From NCBI GenBank assembly GCA_964386865.1, contig CAYLUN010000014.1:1-64000 (forward strand): a DNA stretch of 64,000 bases, written 5' to 3'. The position numbers and the translations under genes are program-made. This DNA comes from CAYLUN01 sp964386865 (lineage in GTDB: Bacteria; Verrucomicrobiota; Kiritimatiellia; RFP12; UBA1067). The notes under the pieces were generated by a model. The model searched no databases and had not been told where the DNA came from. It saw nothing but the letters and a program-made list of their open reading frames with translations. This document shows positions 14,876 through 24,332 of the stretch, piece by piece; within the stretch, counting starts at the first letter, position 1; each line of letters begins with the position of its first letter.

Positions 14876-16531
14876 ATGAGACCGATGTTAGTGTGTGCGG
14901 CAGCCTTGTTCGTTGTGGCCTCTGTGGCGGCAGAGACGCCGAAACCGAATATCTTGTTTGTGCTGTCGGACGACCACAGCTACCCATTCGTCGGATGCTA
15001 CGGGCAGCAGCCGGCGCTCAAGACGCCGAGCCTCGACCGGTTCGCGTCGGAGGGCCTCAAGTTCCACCGCATGTTCACGGCGGCGCCGCAGTGCGTGCCG
15101 TCGCGGGCGTCGCTCATGACCGGCCGCTCGCCGGTGGCGTGCCGCATCACGCGGTTCAGCGCGCCGCTGCCGCGCGACGAGGTGACGTTTCCCGAAGTGC
15201 TGCGCAAGGAGGGCGGCTACTTCGTCGGCGTGCTGGGCCGCAGCTACCACCTCGACGGGTCGGGCCGCGGCCCGGAAGTCAGCGATCAGGTATTCGAGGA
15301 GTACCACCTCAAGACCTTCCCCGAGCGGTTCGACTTCGTGGACGTGTCGGCGCAGAACCTTGTGGCCGAGCGGACGAAGGCGTTCTTCGACGCGCGGCCG
15401 AAGGAGAAACCCTATTTCCTCTGGGTCAATTTCAGCGACCCGCACCATCCTTGGACCAGCGGCGAGAATCCGCCCGATCCGGCGCAGGTGCGCGTGCCGG
15501 GCTTTCTTCCCGACCTTCCGGGCGTGCGCGGCGACCTCTCGCGCTACATGGCCGAGATTCAGAACGTGGACCAGGCGTTCCAGACCGTGCTGGACACCGT
15601 CAGCGAGCGGGTCGGGCTCGAGAACACGCTGGTGCTATTCATGGGCGACAACGGCATGGCCTTTCCGAGCGGCAAGGGGTTGCTGCACGATCCCGGACTG
15701 AATGTGCCACTGCTTGCGTGGTGGCCTGGCGTGGTCAAGCCCGGCGGCGAGTCGCGGGCGCTGATCTCCGGCGAGGACATCGCGCCGACGTGCTTGGAGG
15801 CGGCGGGACTCAAGGTGCCGGCGCGGATCAGCGGCGTGAGCTTCCTGCCGCTCCTGCGCGGCGCGGCGTTTCCGGCTGAGCGCACGTACATCTTCGGCGA
15901 GCGTGGCCCGCACGGCGGGGCGACCTTTGACGAGCGCACCAAAGCGAGCAGCGTGGACTACAGCCGCTGCGTGCGCAGCGCCCGCTACAAGCTGATCTAC
16001 AACGTCACGCCGAACATGGTCTACACGCCGGTGGACAGCACGGGCGATCCGGGGTGGCAGGAAATGGCCAAGGCGCACGAGGCGGGCAACTTGGCGACCG
16101 AGTTCGCGACGCTCTACTTCACGAGCCCGCGTCCCGTCTACGAGCTCTACGACCTGGAGGGCGATCCGAACGAGCTGAACAATCTGTACGGCCGGAAAGA
16201 GCTGGCCGAGGTGACGCTCGAACTCAAAGAGGCGCTGCAGCGCAAGATGATACTCGACTTCGACTACCTGCCGCTACCGATCGCGAGCGACGCGAAGAAG
16301 GCGGCAGGAAAACAGGCGGGCAAGGCGAGCCCCGAACGCGGGCAGCTGTTCGAGAAGCTCGACCTTAACCGCGACGGCAAGCTCGACAAGCAAGAGTTCT
16401 CCCGTGATCGCGACCCCGAGGAGGCGACGGCCTGGTTCGTCGCCCGCGATGCGGACAAGGATGGCTCTGTGAGCCTCGAGGAGTTCGTCCGCGCGGCCGT
16501 CGCAAACCCGCCGAAGGCCAAAAGCAATTAG
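14876..16531 (+). CDS. exported sulfatase with C-terminal EF-hand pair
   Basis: A 551-residue type I sulfatase. I chose ATG 14876 because AGGGGAGG precedes it and a signal peptide follows (MLVCAAALFVVASVAAE); the longer upstream frame runs through the 81-bp repeats. The formylglycine motif is CVPSRASLMTGRSP with C73 as the modified cysteine, so an anaerobic or aerobic maturase would be needed. The metal ligands SDDH and the FMGDNGM box are present. The C-terminus carries two EF-hand loops, DLNRDGKLDKQEF (about 495) and DADKDGSVSLEEF (about 525), which is unusual for a sulfatase and suggests Ca-dependent stability or attachment. It probably removes sulfate from glycans. Esterase genes flank it on both sides. 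Confidence 0.9.
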   Translation: MRPMLVCAAALFVVASVAAETPKPNILFVLSDDHSYPFVGCYGQQPALKTPSLDRFASEGLKFHRMFTAAPQCVPSRASLMTGRSPVACRITRFSAPLPRDEVTFPEVLRKEGGYFVGVLGRSYHLDGSGRGPEVSDQVFEEYHLKTFPERFDFVDVSAQNLVAERTKAFFDARPKEKPYFLWVNFSDPHHPWTSGENPPDPAQVRVPGFLPDLPGVRGDLSRYMAEIQNVDQAFQTVLDTVSERVGLENTLVLFMGDNGMAFPSGKGLLHDPGLNVPLLAWWPGVVKPGGESRALISGEDIAPTCLEAAGLKVPARISGVSFLPLLRGAAFPAERTYIFGERGPHGGATFDERTKASSVDYSRCVRSARYKLIYNVTPNMVYTPVDSTGDPGWQEMAKAHEAGNLATEFATLYFTSPRPVYELYDLEGDPNELNNLYGRKELAEVTLELKEALQRKMILDFDYLPLPIASDAKKAAGKQAGKASPERGQLFEKLDLNRDGKLDKQEFSRDRDPEEATAWFVARDADKDGSVSLEEFVRAAVANPPKAKSN

Positions 16532-16544
16532 CAGGAGGTGCTTA

Positions 16545-17879
16545 ATGTGTTGTCTGTTCTCGACGTGGCTCGGGCGTCCCGCCCATAGTCATCGCGGGTG
16601 CGACGCCTATGCTGCGGGCGTGGCGCTGCTTTTCTTCGCAACTATCGCCTCGGCTGCGCTGCCCGGCGATCCCTTCGCGCCGTACCTGGACGGCAAAGCC
16701 CCAACCGTTGTGCGCGATGTGGCCTACACGAACGCGCCGTCGCCAGGGGTCATGGTGCGTCAGGTGGTCTTCCGCCTGCGCGACGCAGCCGAGGCGTTCG
16801 CGGTGATCGCGACGCCGACCGCGCCGGGGCCACATCCCGGCATGCTGGTGTTGCACGGCGGCGGCGGGTGCGCGGAGACCGAGAAGGCGATCGCTTGGGC
16901 GCAGCGCGGCTACGTGGCGGTCGCGCCCGACCTGCCGGGCATCGGCGAGCCCAAGAAGCTCACCCATAGCAAAGGCCGCTGGAGCGCGATGAAATACGGC
17001 GAGGGTCGCTACGTGGCGAGCCCGGACGTCACGGCCAGCCTGCTATTCGACGCGGTGATCAGCGGCGTGAAGGCGCTCGACTTGCTCCGTGCCCAGCCCG
17101 GCGTGGACGCTTCGCGCGTCGGCGTGGTCGGCATCTCGTGGGGCGGCTACATGACCACCCTGGTCTGCGGACTGGCGGGCGACCGGGTTCGCGCGGGCTT
17201 CGCGGTCTTCGGCTGCGGCTTCTACGAGCTGACGTCGCAGCTGCCAGCGCTGCTCAAAATGCCGGAGGACGAGCGCGCCGAGTGGCTGCGCTGGCTCGAC
17301 GCGGGCCGCCGCGCGCCCGGCATCCGGGCCGCGTTCTTCACGGCCGGGGCGGCCAACGACTTCTTCTACTGGCCGCTGGCCGTGCAGGCTACGCTCGACG
17401 CTATACCCGGAGAGAAGAACCACCTCTACGCGCCGAACGCGAATCACAAGGTGCCGCTGCCCGGCGGCACGGTGTTTCCGAAAGAGGAGAAGGCGGAGCT
17501 GTTCGTGCCCACTTCATTCCAGCCGTATCCGACCCCGCGCGGCGGCAAGGCGAACTGGCTCGCCATGGAGGTGCCGTACTTCGATTATTACCTGAACGGC
17601 AAGGGCCAGCCGCTGCCGAGCGTGAGCGTCGAAGCGGGCGGCGATCCGCTCCGTGCGCGTTTCGCGGTGACCGCGCCACGTCCTATCACGACCGCCGACG
17701 TCTGGTGGGCGCCGGTGGACAGCAACGTGCTGAAGCGCGTGTGGGCTTCGGTTCCCGCGCGCAGAGTCGGCGATTCGCGCTACGAGGCGGCGCTGCCCGC
17801 CGAGGCCGCCGACTGGTTCGCCGTTGTGTCCGATGATCGCCCGGTGACCGTGTCCAGCGCCTTGGTTCAGGTGCGGTGA
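16545..17879 (+). CDS. exported acetyl-xylan esterase/dienelactone hydrolase-like protein
   Basis: A 444-residue alpha/beta-hydrolase beginning 13 bases after the sulfatase stop, with AGGAGG 7 bases before the ATG. A hydrophobic segment (about 24-37, GVALLFFATIASAA) serves as export signal after an unusually long N-terminal stretch. The oxyanion region is VLHGGGGCAET, the nucleophile is Ser in VVGISWGGYM, and a late ANHKVPLPGG offers the histidine. The C-terminal part is a beta-rich appendage with Trp-rich sequence (TADVWWAPVD), as in AB-hydrolases of the DUF3887/acetyl-xylan esterase type. It likely deacylates polysaccharide in concert with the sulfatase. Substrate is inferred. Confidence 0.75.
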   Translation: MCCLFSTWLGRPAHSHRGCDAYAAGVALLFFATIASAALPGDPFAPYLDGKAPTVVRDVAYTNAPSPGVMVRQVVFRLRDAAEAFAVIATPTAPGPHPGMLVLHGGGGCAETEKAIAWAQRGYVAVAPDLPGIGEPKKLTHSKGRWSAMKYGEGRYVASPDVTASLLFDAVISGVKALDLLRAQPGVDASRVGVVGISWGGYMTTLVCGLAGDRVRAGFAVFGCGFYELTSQLPALLKMPEDERAEWLRWLDAGRRAPGIRAAFFTAGAANDFFYWPLAVQATLDAIPGEKNHLYAPNANHKVPLPGGTVFPKEEKAELFVPTSFQPYPTPRGGKANWLAMEVPYFDYYLNGKGQPLPSVSVEAGGDPLRARFAVTAPRPITTADVWWAPVDSNVLKRVWASVPARRVGDSRYEAALPAEAADWFAVVSDDRPVTVSSALVQVR

Positions 17880-17938
17880 GCCGGGCGGTTGTTTCCGGCG
17901 ACGGAGCGCCGGAGCTACAGGCTTGGGGAGAGGGCGGA

Positions 17939-18907
17939 ATGAAGGTGTTCAGTTTTCTTTGTTTGGCTGCGGCCAGTGTCTGTGTGGCCGCGACGCCAGA
18001 CCCGCTGATGACCGTGACCAACGAGTCGGGCGTGGTGCAGATCGCCGCGCCGACGTTTCGAGATGTAACGTACGGCGGGCATCCGAAGCAGGTGCTGCAT
18101 GTCTGGAAGGCCGAGTCGGCGAGACCTGCGCCGCTGCTGGTCTTTATTCACGGAGGGAGCTGGACCGGCGGCAGTCGCACGGATCGGCGCTTTTGCGCGC
18201 TTCTTCCTGACGTGCTGAAGGCGGGCATCTCCGTCGCGTCAGTCGAATACCGGTTTATCCAGGAGGCGACTGCCGACAAGGTCGAGCCGCCCGTGAGGGG
18301 GTGTCTCTTGGACGCCGCGCGCGCGGTGCAGTTCTTGCGCAGCAAGGCGGGCGAGTGGAACATCGACAAGGCGCGCGTGGCGCTCTCCGGCGGCTCGGCG
18401 GGCGCGTGCACGAGCCTGTGGCTGGCGTTTCACGACGATCTGGCCGATCCGAAGAGCGCCGACCCAGTCGCGCGCGAGTCGACGCGCGTGCTGTGCGCGG
18501 CGGTCGCGATCGCGCAGACGACGCTCGACCCGCAGCAGATGCGGGAGTGGACGCCGAACAGCGTGTATGGCGGCCACGCCTTCGGAATCAGCGTCGGCAA
18601 GAATCAGCCGGCGTTTGACGCGTTTCTCGAGCAGCGCGAGCGGCTGCTGCCGTGGATCGCGGAGTACTCGCCGTACGCGCTCGTGTCCAAAGACGATCCG
18701 CCCGTCTACCTCTGGTACGGCACGAAGCCTGCGCTGGGACAGCCGGAGAAAGATCCGACGCACACGGCGAACTTCGGCGTTAAGCTGCAGGAGCGCTGCA
18801 AGGCGTTGGGCGTGCTGTGCGAACTGAATTGCCCAGGCGCAACGGATGTTGCGCATAAAACGGTTTTGGAGTATCTGGTGTCGGCTCTGACGGAAGGCCG
18901 GAAGTGA
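17939..18907 (+). CDS. exported esterase, paralogue of the 6194 gene
   Basis: A 322-residue secreted alpha/beta-hydrolase. ATG 17939 follows GGGGAGAGGGCGGA and starts a signal peptide (MKVFSFLCLAAASVCVAA). The oxyanion loop is HGGSWTGGS and the nucleophile elbow is SGGSAGACTSLW. Long stretches are identical to the esterase at 6194-7219, such as FHDDLADPKSADP, EWTPNS and KDPTHTANFGVKLQERCK, showing a duplication within the locus. The end (ATDVAHKTVLEYL) supplies the histidine. The intergenic segment before it contains a small CCGGCG...CGCCGG hairpin. The role is the same as its paralogue: exported carbohydrate-esterase-like activity. Confidence 0.83.
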   Translation: MKVFSFLCLAAASVCVAATPDPLMTVTNESGVVQIAAPTFRDVTYGGHPKQVLHVWKAESARPAPLLVFIHGGSWTGGSRTDRRFCALLPDVLKAGISVASVEYRFIQEATADKVEPPVRGCLLDAARAVQFLRSKAGEWNIDKARVALSGGSAGACTSLWLAFHDDLADPKSADPVARESTRVLCAAVAIAQTTLDPQQMREWTPNSVYGGHAFGISVGKNQPAFDAFLEQRERLLPWIAEYSPYALVSKDDPPVYLWYGTKPALGQPEKDPTHTANFGVKLQERCKALGVLCELNCPGATDVAHKTVLEYLVSALTEGRK

Positions 18908-18910
18908 GGA

Positions 18911-18984
18911 CGACACGGAGGTCGTCCCTCCACTGTGAGGCCGACCGTGTCGAATTCCCTCGCGGTGGAGGGCCCGCCTCCGTG
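18911..18984. repeat. nested palindrome with alternative pairing
   Basis: CACGGAGG (18914) pairs with CCTCCGTG (18977), and CCCTCCAC (18926) pairs with GTGGAGGG (18965), giving a nested two-step hairpin. CGACACGG (18911) can instead pair with CCGTGTCG (18945), so two mutually exclusive folds exist. The segment CGGAGGTCGTCCCTCC recurs with one change, inverted, at 9750-9765. It lies between the esterase and the GH42-like gene. REP-like element or regulatory RNA switch; the former is likelier. Confidence 0.6.
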
Positions 18985-19038
18985 CGAGCCGCCTTCGGCA
19001 GGACAGCCGGCTGGCGGTAAGCGCGGCGAAAGGGGGCG

Positions 19039-21792
19039 ATGGTGATTGGTCTTTGTTGCGCGTTGGTTTTGTCGCTGGCTTTCGCCGCACAGGCGTACGC
19101 GGGCGGAGAACGTCCGGATTTGAGTATCCTGTTCGGCACTCCGAACGCAGGCGCAGGACTGCGGGTGCCGTCGGGCGGGGATGGCGAGAATGCGGACGAG
19201 ACGGTGAACGGCGTCTCGGCGCGGCGCGTGACAGGCGAGCGTTCGCAGTACCTCTATGTCGCGATCGACCATCCTGAGTACCGCCAAGGGCCGGTCGACG
19301 CCTACGTGTCGGCCGAGGTGCTCGACGACGGCGTGTCGCGCGTGACCGTGCAGTACGACTGCGCGGCGGCCGAGCCCAATATCGGCACGTGCTACACGGC
19401 GGCCGAGTCTACGTACCTGCTGGTCGGGTCAGGCCGCTGGCGCACGCTGCATTTCATCCTGCCGCAACTGAGGTGTGGGCACGGGCAGAACCACGGCGCG
19501 GACTTCCGCTTCTCCGCGCCGAACGTGGCGTTCAAGAGCATCGCGGTGAGCCTGCGGCGGCCGGAGGGCTTTAGCGTCGAGCAGGCCATCGACCCGGAGG
19601 CGCTGCGGCATGTGGCCGTCTCGCGGTTGGCGGGCATGGAGCTGACCTTCGGAAACGACGCGAGCGCGGCTGACGCGGCACTCTTCAAGGCGCTTTCGGT
19701 TTCGAGCGTCGAGAGCTATGTCGACTGGGCGGGTGTGGAGCCCGTGAAGGATCAGTGGGACTGGAGCAAGTGGGACAAGCAGGTGGCGGTGCTTCAGGCG
19801 GCCGGTCTCAAGTGGGTGCCGTTCCTGATCGCGGGGCCCGCCTACGCCACGCCGCTCTGGTTCCAGAACTCGCCGGACTCGCACGTCTACCGCTGTCTCG
19901 AGCACGGCAAGGACAGCAAGGTGCAGAGCCTCTTCAATCCCGCTCTGCGGCCGCAGGTCGAGCGCTTCCTGCGGGCCTTCGCTCAGCGCTACCGCGACAC
20001 GGGCGTGATCGAATCGGTTCTGCTGGGTATCACGGGCATCTATGGCGAGAGCATTTACCCGGCCGGGCCGGAGGGCGGGTGGACCGCGCGGCTCACGGGC
20101 GACTACCACAACCACGGCGGCTGGTGGGCGGGCGACGCGGATGCGGTGGCCGCGTTCCGTGCAGCAATGGATGACAAATACGGCCGCGTCAAACGCCTCA
20201 ACGCCGCGTGGGGTACGGCGTACGCGTCGTTCGACGACGTGACGGCTTTCCTGCCGGAAAAGGCCCCGAACGACCGCGCCCGCGCGGACTTTGTCGAGTG
20301 GTACCAGCAGGCGATGACCGACTGGGCTGCGTTCTGGGTCAAGGCCGCACGCAAGGTGTTTCCGAAGAACGAAATCTATCTCTGTACGGGCGGGGACGGC
20401 ACGCCGGCGCTGGGCGCGGACTTCACGGCGCAGACTGCGGCTGTCGCGCGATACGGCGCGGGCGTGCGGATCACCAACGAGGGCAGTGATTACGCGCACA
20501 ATTTATCGGTGACGCGCGAGGTCGGCACGGCGACGCGCCACTACGGGACGTTCTGCGGCTTCGAGCCCGCCTCGCAGGTGGACGCCGGCGGCGTGGTCGC
20601 CCGAATCTACAACGCCACGGCGTCGGGGGCGCGGCAGTTGCACGACTATATTCCTAACACGCTCGGGCAGGGCGTGGAGGCGCTGTCGAATTTCCGCACG
20701 AACGCGGTTTGGCTCACGCCGCGGCGGCCGCGCGTTTCGGTGGCGCTCTACCTCTCTCGCGAGACCTGGGCGCTGGAGCCGGAGGCGGTGGGGCGCACGC
20801 TGTCGCTCTCGCGGGCGCTGCGCGATGCGACTGATCTCGACTTCGTGACGCGGCGTTCGCTGGCCGACGGGCAGTTGCAGGGCTACGACACGCTGGTGCT
20901 CGTCACGTCATCCGTGCTGGAGCCTGAGAGCGCCAAGGCCATTGAAAAGTGGGTACGCAATGGCGGGACGCTGATTGCCGCGACGCGGCCCGGGGAAGTC
21001 GTCGGCGGGCGGCTCTACGATCACGCGGCGTGGCGCGCGCGGCTGCTGTCCGACGCGGCGCCGACGGGCGTGCTGCTACGGTCCGCGCTCGACGGCGCCG
21101 CGCCCGCGCGCTGGTTGTTGCACGTCGGCAGCCGCGAGGACGAAGGATGGCTGGCCGGCGACTGGAGCCACCGCGAGAAGGGCCGCGAGTGGTCGGAGAT
21201 CCCGGACGCCACGATGCGCTGGAGCGGGGCGCGGCCGAGCGTGTGGCTGCCGGTGACGCCGGGCGCCGACCATGCGGTGAGGCTCAGCCTCTCCGTGCCG
21301 GGGCTGGCGCTGGGCGTGTCGGGCGTGTCGATCACGGTGAACGGCCAGCCCGTCGGAAGAATTGAGAAGTCCGGACGGCAGGAATGTGTCTTCGCCGTAC
21401 CGGCGTCAGTGCTCGGAACGAACGCCGTGGCGCGTCTGGAGCTGGCGGTCGCGACATGGAAGCCCTCTGAGCATGGCAGCGGCGATGCGCGCGCCTTGGG
21501 CGTCTCTGTGCGCCAGGTGGAGGTGTTCCGCGCCGGCGCGGATCAGGAGCCGGCTGCAGCCGCCTCTCTGAGGATGGTTGTCGACTCGGCGCGACTGGCG
21601 CCACTCACGCACGCGGTCGGCAAAGGCAAGACGATCTTCTTGCAGGGGCTGGCGGAAAACGAGAAGCTCGTCGCGAGCGTGCTGCCGGCGGCAAGGGACG
21701 GCCGCGTGGACCGGCGCTACGTTACGGAGACAGATGGCGGCGCGCTCTGGCTCGATGCAGATGAAGCGCGAATTTGGCGGCAGGGCGAGTGA
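19039..21792 (+). CDS. exported GH42-like beta-galactosidase family protein
   Basis: A 917-residue exported protein starting at ATG 19039 after AAAGGGGGCG, with signal peptide CCALVLSLAFAAQAYA. An N-terminal beta-sandwich (to about 180) is followed by a TIM barrel with clan GH-A features. The candidate acid/base is E337 in GITGIYGESIYP and the candidate nucleophile is E481 in ITNEGSDY. A glutamine-amidotransferase-like trimerisation domain follows (about 570-680: DTLVLVTSSVLEPESAKAIE, WVRNGGTLIAATRPGE), as in GH42. The C-terminus is another beta-domain. The barrel opening AGVEPVKDQWDWSKWD matches the GH42 W-x-x-x-E-P pattern. Beta-galactosidase or a similar exo-activity is likely but not proven. 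Confidence 0.75.
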   Translation: MVIGLCCALVLSLAFAAQAYAGGERPDLSILFGTPNAGAGLRVPSGGDGENADETVNGVSARRVTGERSQYLYVAIDHPEYRQGPVDAYVSAEVLDDGVSRVTVQYDCAAAEPNIGTCYTAAESTYLLVGSGRWRTLHFILPQLRCGHGQNHGADFRFSAPNVAFKSIAVSLRRPEGFSVEQAIDPEALRHVAVSRLAGMELTFGNDASAADAALFKALSVSSVESYVDWAGVEPVKDQWDWSKWDKQVAVLQAAGLKWVPFLIAGPAYATPLWFQNSPDSHVYRCLEHGKDSKVQSLFNPALRPQVERFLRAFAQRYRDTGVIESVLLGITGIYGESIYPAGPEGGWTARLTGDYHNHGGWWAGDADAVAAFRAAMDDKYGRVKRLNAAWGTAYASFDDVTAFLPEKAPNDRARADFVEWYQQAMTDWAAFWVKAARKVFPKNEIYLCTGGDGTPALGADFTAQTAAVARYGAGVRITNEGSDYAHNLSVTREVGTATRHYGTFCGFEPASQVDAGGVVARIYNATASGARQLHDYIPNTLGQGVEALSNFRTNAVWLTPRRPRVSVALYLSRETWALEPEAVGRTLSLSRALRDATDLDFVTRRSLADGQLQGYDTLVLVTSSVLEPESAKAIEKWVRNGGTLIAATRPGEVVGGRLYDHAAWRARLLSDAAPTGVLLRSALDGAAPARWLLHVGSREDEGWLAGDWSHREKGREWSEIPDATMRWSGARPSVWLPVTPGADHAVRLSLSVPGLALGVSGVSITVNGQPVGRIEKSGRQECVFAVPASVLGTNAVARLELAVATWKPSEHGSGDARALGVSVRQVEVFRAGADQEPAAAASLRMVVDSARLAPLTHAVGKGKTIFLQGLAENEKLVASVLPAARDGRVDRRYVTETDGGALWLDADEARIWRQGE

Positions 21793-22168
21793 ACAGCGCG
21801 GGAACGGAAGGCTCAAGCGAAGCCGCAGGCTATTATAACTAACAGGAATAGGTAACACGGAAGCACGCCACATCTCCGCCGATACAGCGGCGGAGCTACA
21901 GGTCGGCCGTCCTTAGGTCTCCTTGTGATCGGCGAGCAGGTCGCCGGTCGTCCAAGGAGCACGCTATCTAGCCGCGTACACATCCGAGGCCGGCCAGCCA
22001 CTCTAGAGTCAACGGATGAGCAGCCCCCGCTGTACCTGGTTCAGGCCAGTACAACAAAGCCTATAAACCAGCTGCTTCAGGGCAAGGGTGATCTGTGATA
22101 TCGGACGCGCCTGCTGTTGCCGGATAGGGGCCACCGTGATAGACTCCCTCGAAAAATGGAGCATTAAC
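21793..22168. other. 376-bp gap with palindromes
   Basis: No convincing gene. The gap contains a perfect hairpin CTCCGCCG/ATACAG/CGGCGGAG at 21874-21895, followed by GAGCTACAGGTCGG; GGAGCTACAGG also occurs near 17911. It contains the CCCCCGCTGTAC segment at 22023-22034 as well. The last 100 bases before ATG 22169 are less GC-rich (ATAAACCAGC, GTGATAGACTCCCTC) and probably carry the next gene's promoter. Confidence 0.5.
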
Positions 22169-24316
22169 ATGAAGCGACAGCACTTCATACTCGCGTCAGT
22201 TTTGGCTTTGGCCGTAGCAGCGCACGTCTGCGCGGAGACCGCAGGCGCGTTCAATCTGCTTACGAACGGCGATTTCACGGGGGGCTTTGAAGCCGGACAG
22301 CCCGCCCAATGGGCTGTGGTGCCCGGGCAGAAGATCTCGATCGATGCCGACGTGAAGCCCGCGTGCGGCGGTGTGGCGCTGCGCGTGGATATCGTCAAGT
22401 CGGCCGGAGGCAGCCTCGGCGAAATCCGGCAGTCGGTCAAGCTGAAGCCCGACACGGCCTACTGCGTCGAGGGCCTGCTGAAGGCGACTCGGAAGGAAAT
22501 AGCCGTGTTAGGCATCAAGCTCCGCAAGGACGGTAAGGAGATCGAGCGGCTGGCCACGGAGTGGAACGGCGGCACAGAATGGGCCCCCGTCGCCTGCGTG
22601 TTCAACTCCGATGTCGCCGACGAGGTGCAGGTGCTCTGCCGCTGGCGGCAGGCGGAGAAAGACAAGCTGGTCGGCCAGACGGTGTGGTTCGCCGGACTGA
22701 CGCTGAAGGAGACCGACGCGTCTGCGAGCCCGAAGCCGGGCGAGAGCATCGCGGCCACTGGGCCGTGGACCGACGCGATCCGGCGGGCGGCCGCGGTTAA
22801 GGCCCCCGAGGTTGTGCCGCTGCCGCTTCCCGCCGCGGCAGGCGACCTCTTCCTGACGCCCGACGGCGCGGGCGCCCGCACGGGCGCCGACTGGGCGAAC
22901 GCGCTGCCCGGCAACGCGACGGGCGTGCTGCAGGCCGCGTGGAACGCGCTGCCGCCCGGCCGCATCTGCCGCCTCGGCAGCGGCCTGTATGTCAATCTGT
23001 CGCTGAAGGTGACCAGCGGCGGCACCGGCCCGAGCGCGCTCAAGTGCCTGTCGGGCGAGGACACAGGCAAAGGCCTGCCCTGGCTGGTCGGCGACTGGTC
23101 GCCCAAGGACGTGGACCACGGCTCGGCTTTCCTCTCGCTCAGCAACGGCGTGAGTTACTGCGCCTTCGAGCATCTGCGCCTGGCGCGCTACCAGAACGTG
23201 TTGTTCTCCAAGCACGGTCACCATGTGGGCCTGCGCGTCCGCGACGTGTGCGGCTACGAGCTGCGCTTCGGCATCTTCCTCTGCGGCGGCGGGCTGGCCT
23301 CCAAGCCCGAGGAGGCGTCTCACGACATCGAGATCGCCGACTGCTCGTTCACCCACTTCACCAAGAGCGCGGTGCGCCTGCAAGGCGGCAACTACGATGT
23401 GCGCGTGCTGAACTGCACGGCCGATGCCGGAGGCAAGGCGTGGATGCTGGAGGCCTTCCACATCGCCTACAATATTCAGGGGGACTCGACGCGAGATCCC
23501 AAGAAAGACGCGGCTCCGTGGGCCGAGGAGCACGACATCATCTTCGTCAACTGCGTCGCCCGCAACTGCATCTACGCGAAGGCCCGCTACTGGCAGGGCG
23601 ACGGCTACTGCGCGGAGCGCGGCATCAAGAATCTGGCCTTCATCAACTGTGCGGCCTTCGACTGCGCCGACGGCGGCTGGGACGTCAAATCCGACAACGT
23701 GCTCTTCGTCAACTGCGTCAGCCTGCGCAACAAGATGAACTACCGCCTCTGGGGCACGGCCTACCTGTTCAACAGCCTGTCGGCGAACGCCTTCAAGCGA
23801 GGCGGCAGCTGGACAGAGGACGGCTTCTGGTCTATCGGCACGATCCGCGCGTCGCACCTCACGATCGCCAACAACGCGACGATGCAGGTCTATGCGGACA
23901 GCAAGGGCGAGCACACGGCCGACATCACCTTCGAGCGCTGCCTCGTGGCGTCGTGCGTGATGGACGACGGCAAGCCCGCGGCACTCTATTCGAACACGGA
24001 GCGCGTCAAGCGGGTCGAGACCGCCGAGTGGTGCCCGGCCGCAGGCGGGGCGCCCGCGGCCGGCGAGGATCCGCAGTTCAAGCAGCCGGCGGCCGGCGCG
24101 ACGTGGACCGGCGAGCCAGCCGACGCGTTCGACAGCCAGCGTTACGGAAGCGGCAAGGGCTACGCCTCCGCCACCGCGCTGGCGTGGCGCGCCCAACCAG
24201 CCGAGCAGGTGGCCGAGGCCGCACGCGGCCTGCTGAAGCACGCCGGCTGGGAAGACCTGAAGCGCCGCGTCGAAGCTGCAACAGCGAGCCTCAGCGGCGC
24301 TCCCCGCAAGCCTTGA
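22169..24316 (+). CDS. exported right-handed beta-helix protein
   Basis: A 715-residue exported protein. ATG 22169 follows ATGGAGC and opens a signal peptide (FILASVLALAVAAHVCAE). Residues 25-190 form a CBM4/9-like carbohydrate-binding module (NLLTNGDFTGGFEAGQPAQW, a classic N-G-x-F opening). From about 230 (LFLTPDGAGARTGADW) a parallel beta-helix follows, with the repetitive pattern of short strands and I-A-D-C-S-F / V-L-N-C-T-A / F-V-N-C-V turns. This is the fold of pectate lyases and GH28-type enzymes. No catalytic residue set was assigned. It probably cleaves or binds an acidic or complex polysaccharide. Confidence 0.72.
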   Translation: MKRQHFILASVLALAVAAHVCAETAGAFNLLTNGDFTGGFEAGQPAQWAVVPGQKISIDADVKPACGGVALRVDIVKSAGGSLGEIRQSVKLKPDTAYCVEGLLKATRKEIAVLGIKLRKDGKEIERLATEWNGGTEWAPVACVFNSDVADEVQVLCRWRQAEKDKLVGQTVWFAGLTLKETDASASPKPGESIAATGPWTDAIRRAAAVKAPEVVPLPLPAAAGDLFLTPDGAGARTGADWANALPGNATGVLQAAWNALPPGRICRLGSGLYVNLSLKVTSGGTGPSALKCLSGEDTGKGLPWLVGDWSPKDVDHGSAFLSLSNGVSYCAFEHLRLARYQNVLFSKHGHHVGLRVRDVCGYELRFGIFLCGGGLASKPEEASHDIEIADCSFTHFTKSAVRLQGGNYDVRVLNCTADAGGKAWMLEAFHIAYNIQGDSTRDPKKDAAPWAEEHDIIFVNCVARNCIYAKARYWQGDGYCAERGIKNLAFINCAAFDCADGGWDVKSDNVLFVNCVSLRNKMNYRLWGTAYLFNSLSANAFKRGGSWTEDGFWSIGTIRASHLTIANNATMQVYADSKGEHTADITFERCLVASCVMDDGKPAALYSNTERVKRVETAEWCPAAGGAPAAGEDPQFKQPAAGATWTGEPADAFDSQRYGSGKGYASATALAWRAQPAEQVAEAARGLLKHAGWEDLKRRVEAATASLSGAPRKP

Positions 24317-24332
24317 CAGAGTCTCAGTGGCC

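Noticed and set aside
22508..24241. 577-codon minus-strand frame opposite the beta-helix protein
   Set aside because: Shadow of a gene with a signal peptide and CBM on the plus strand; no recognisable motifs.
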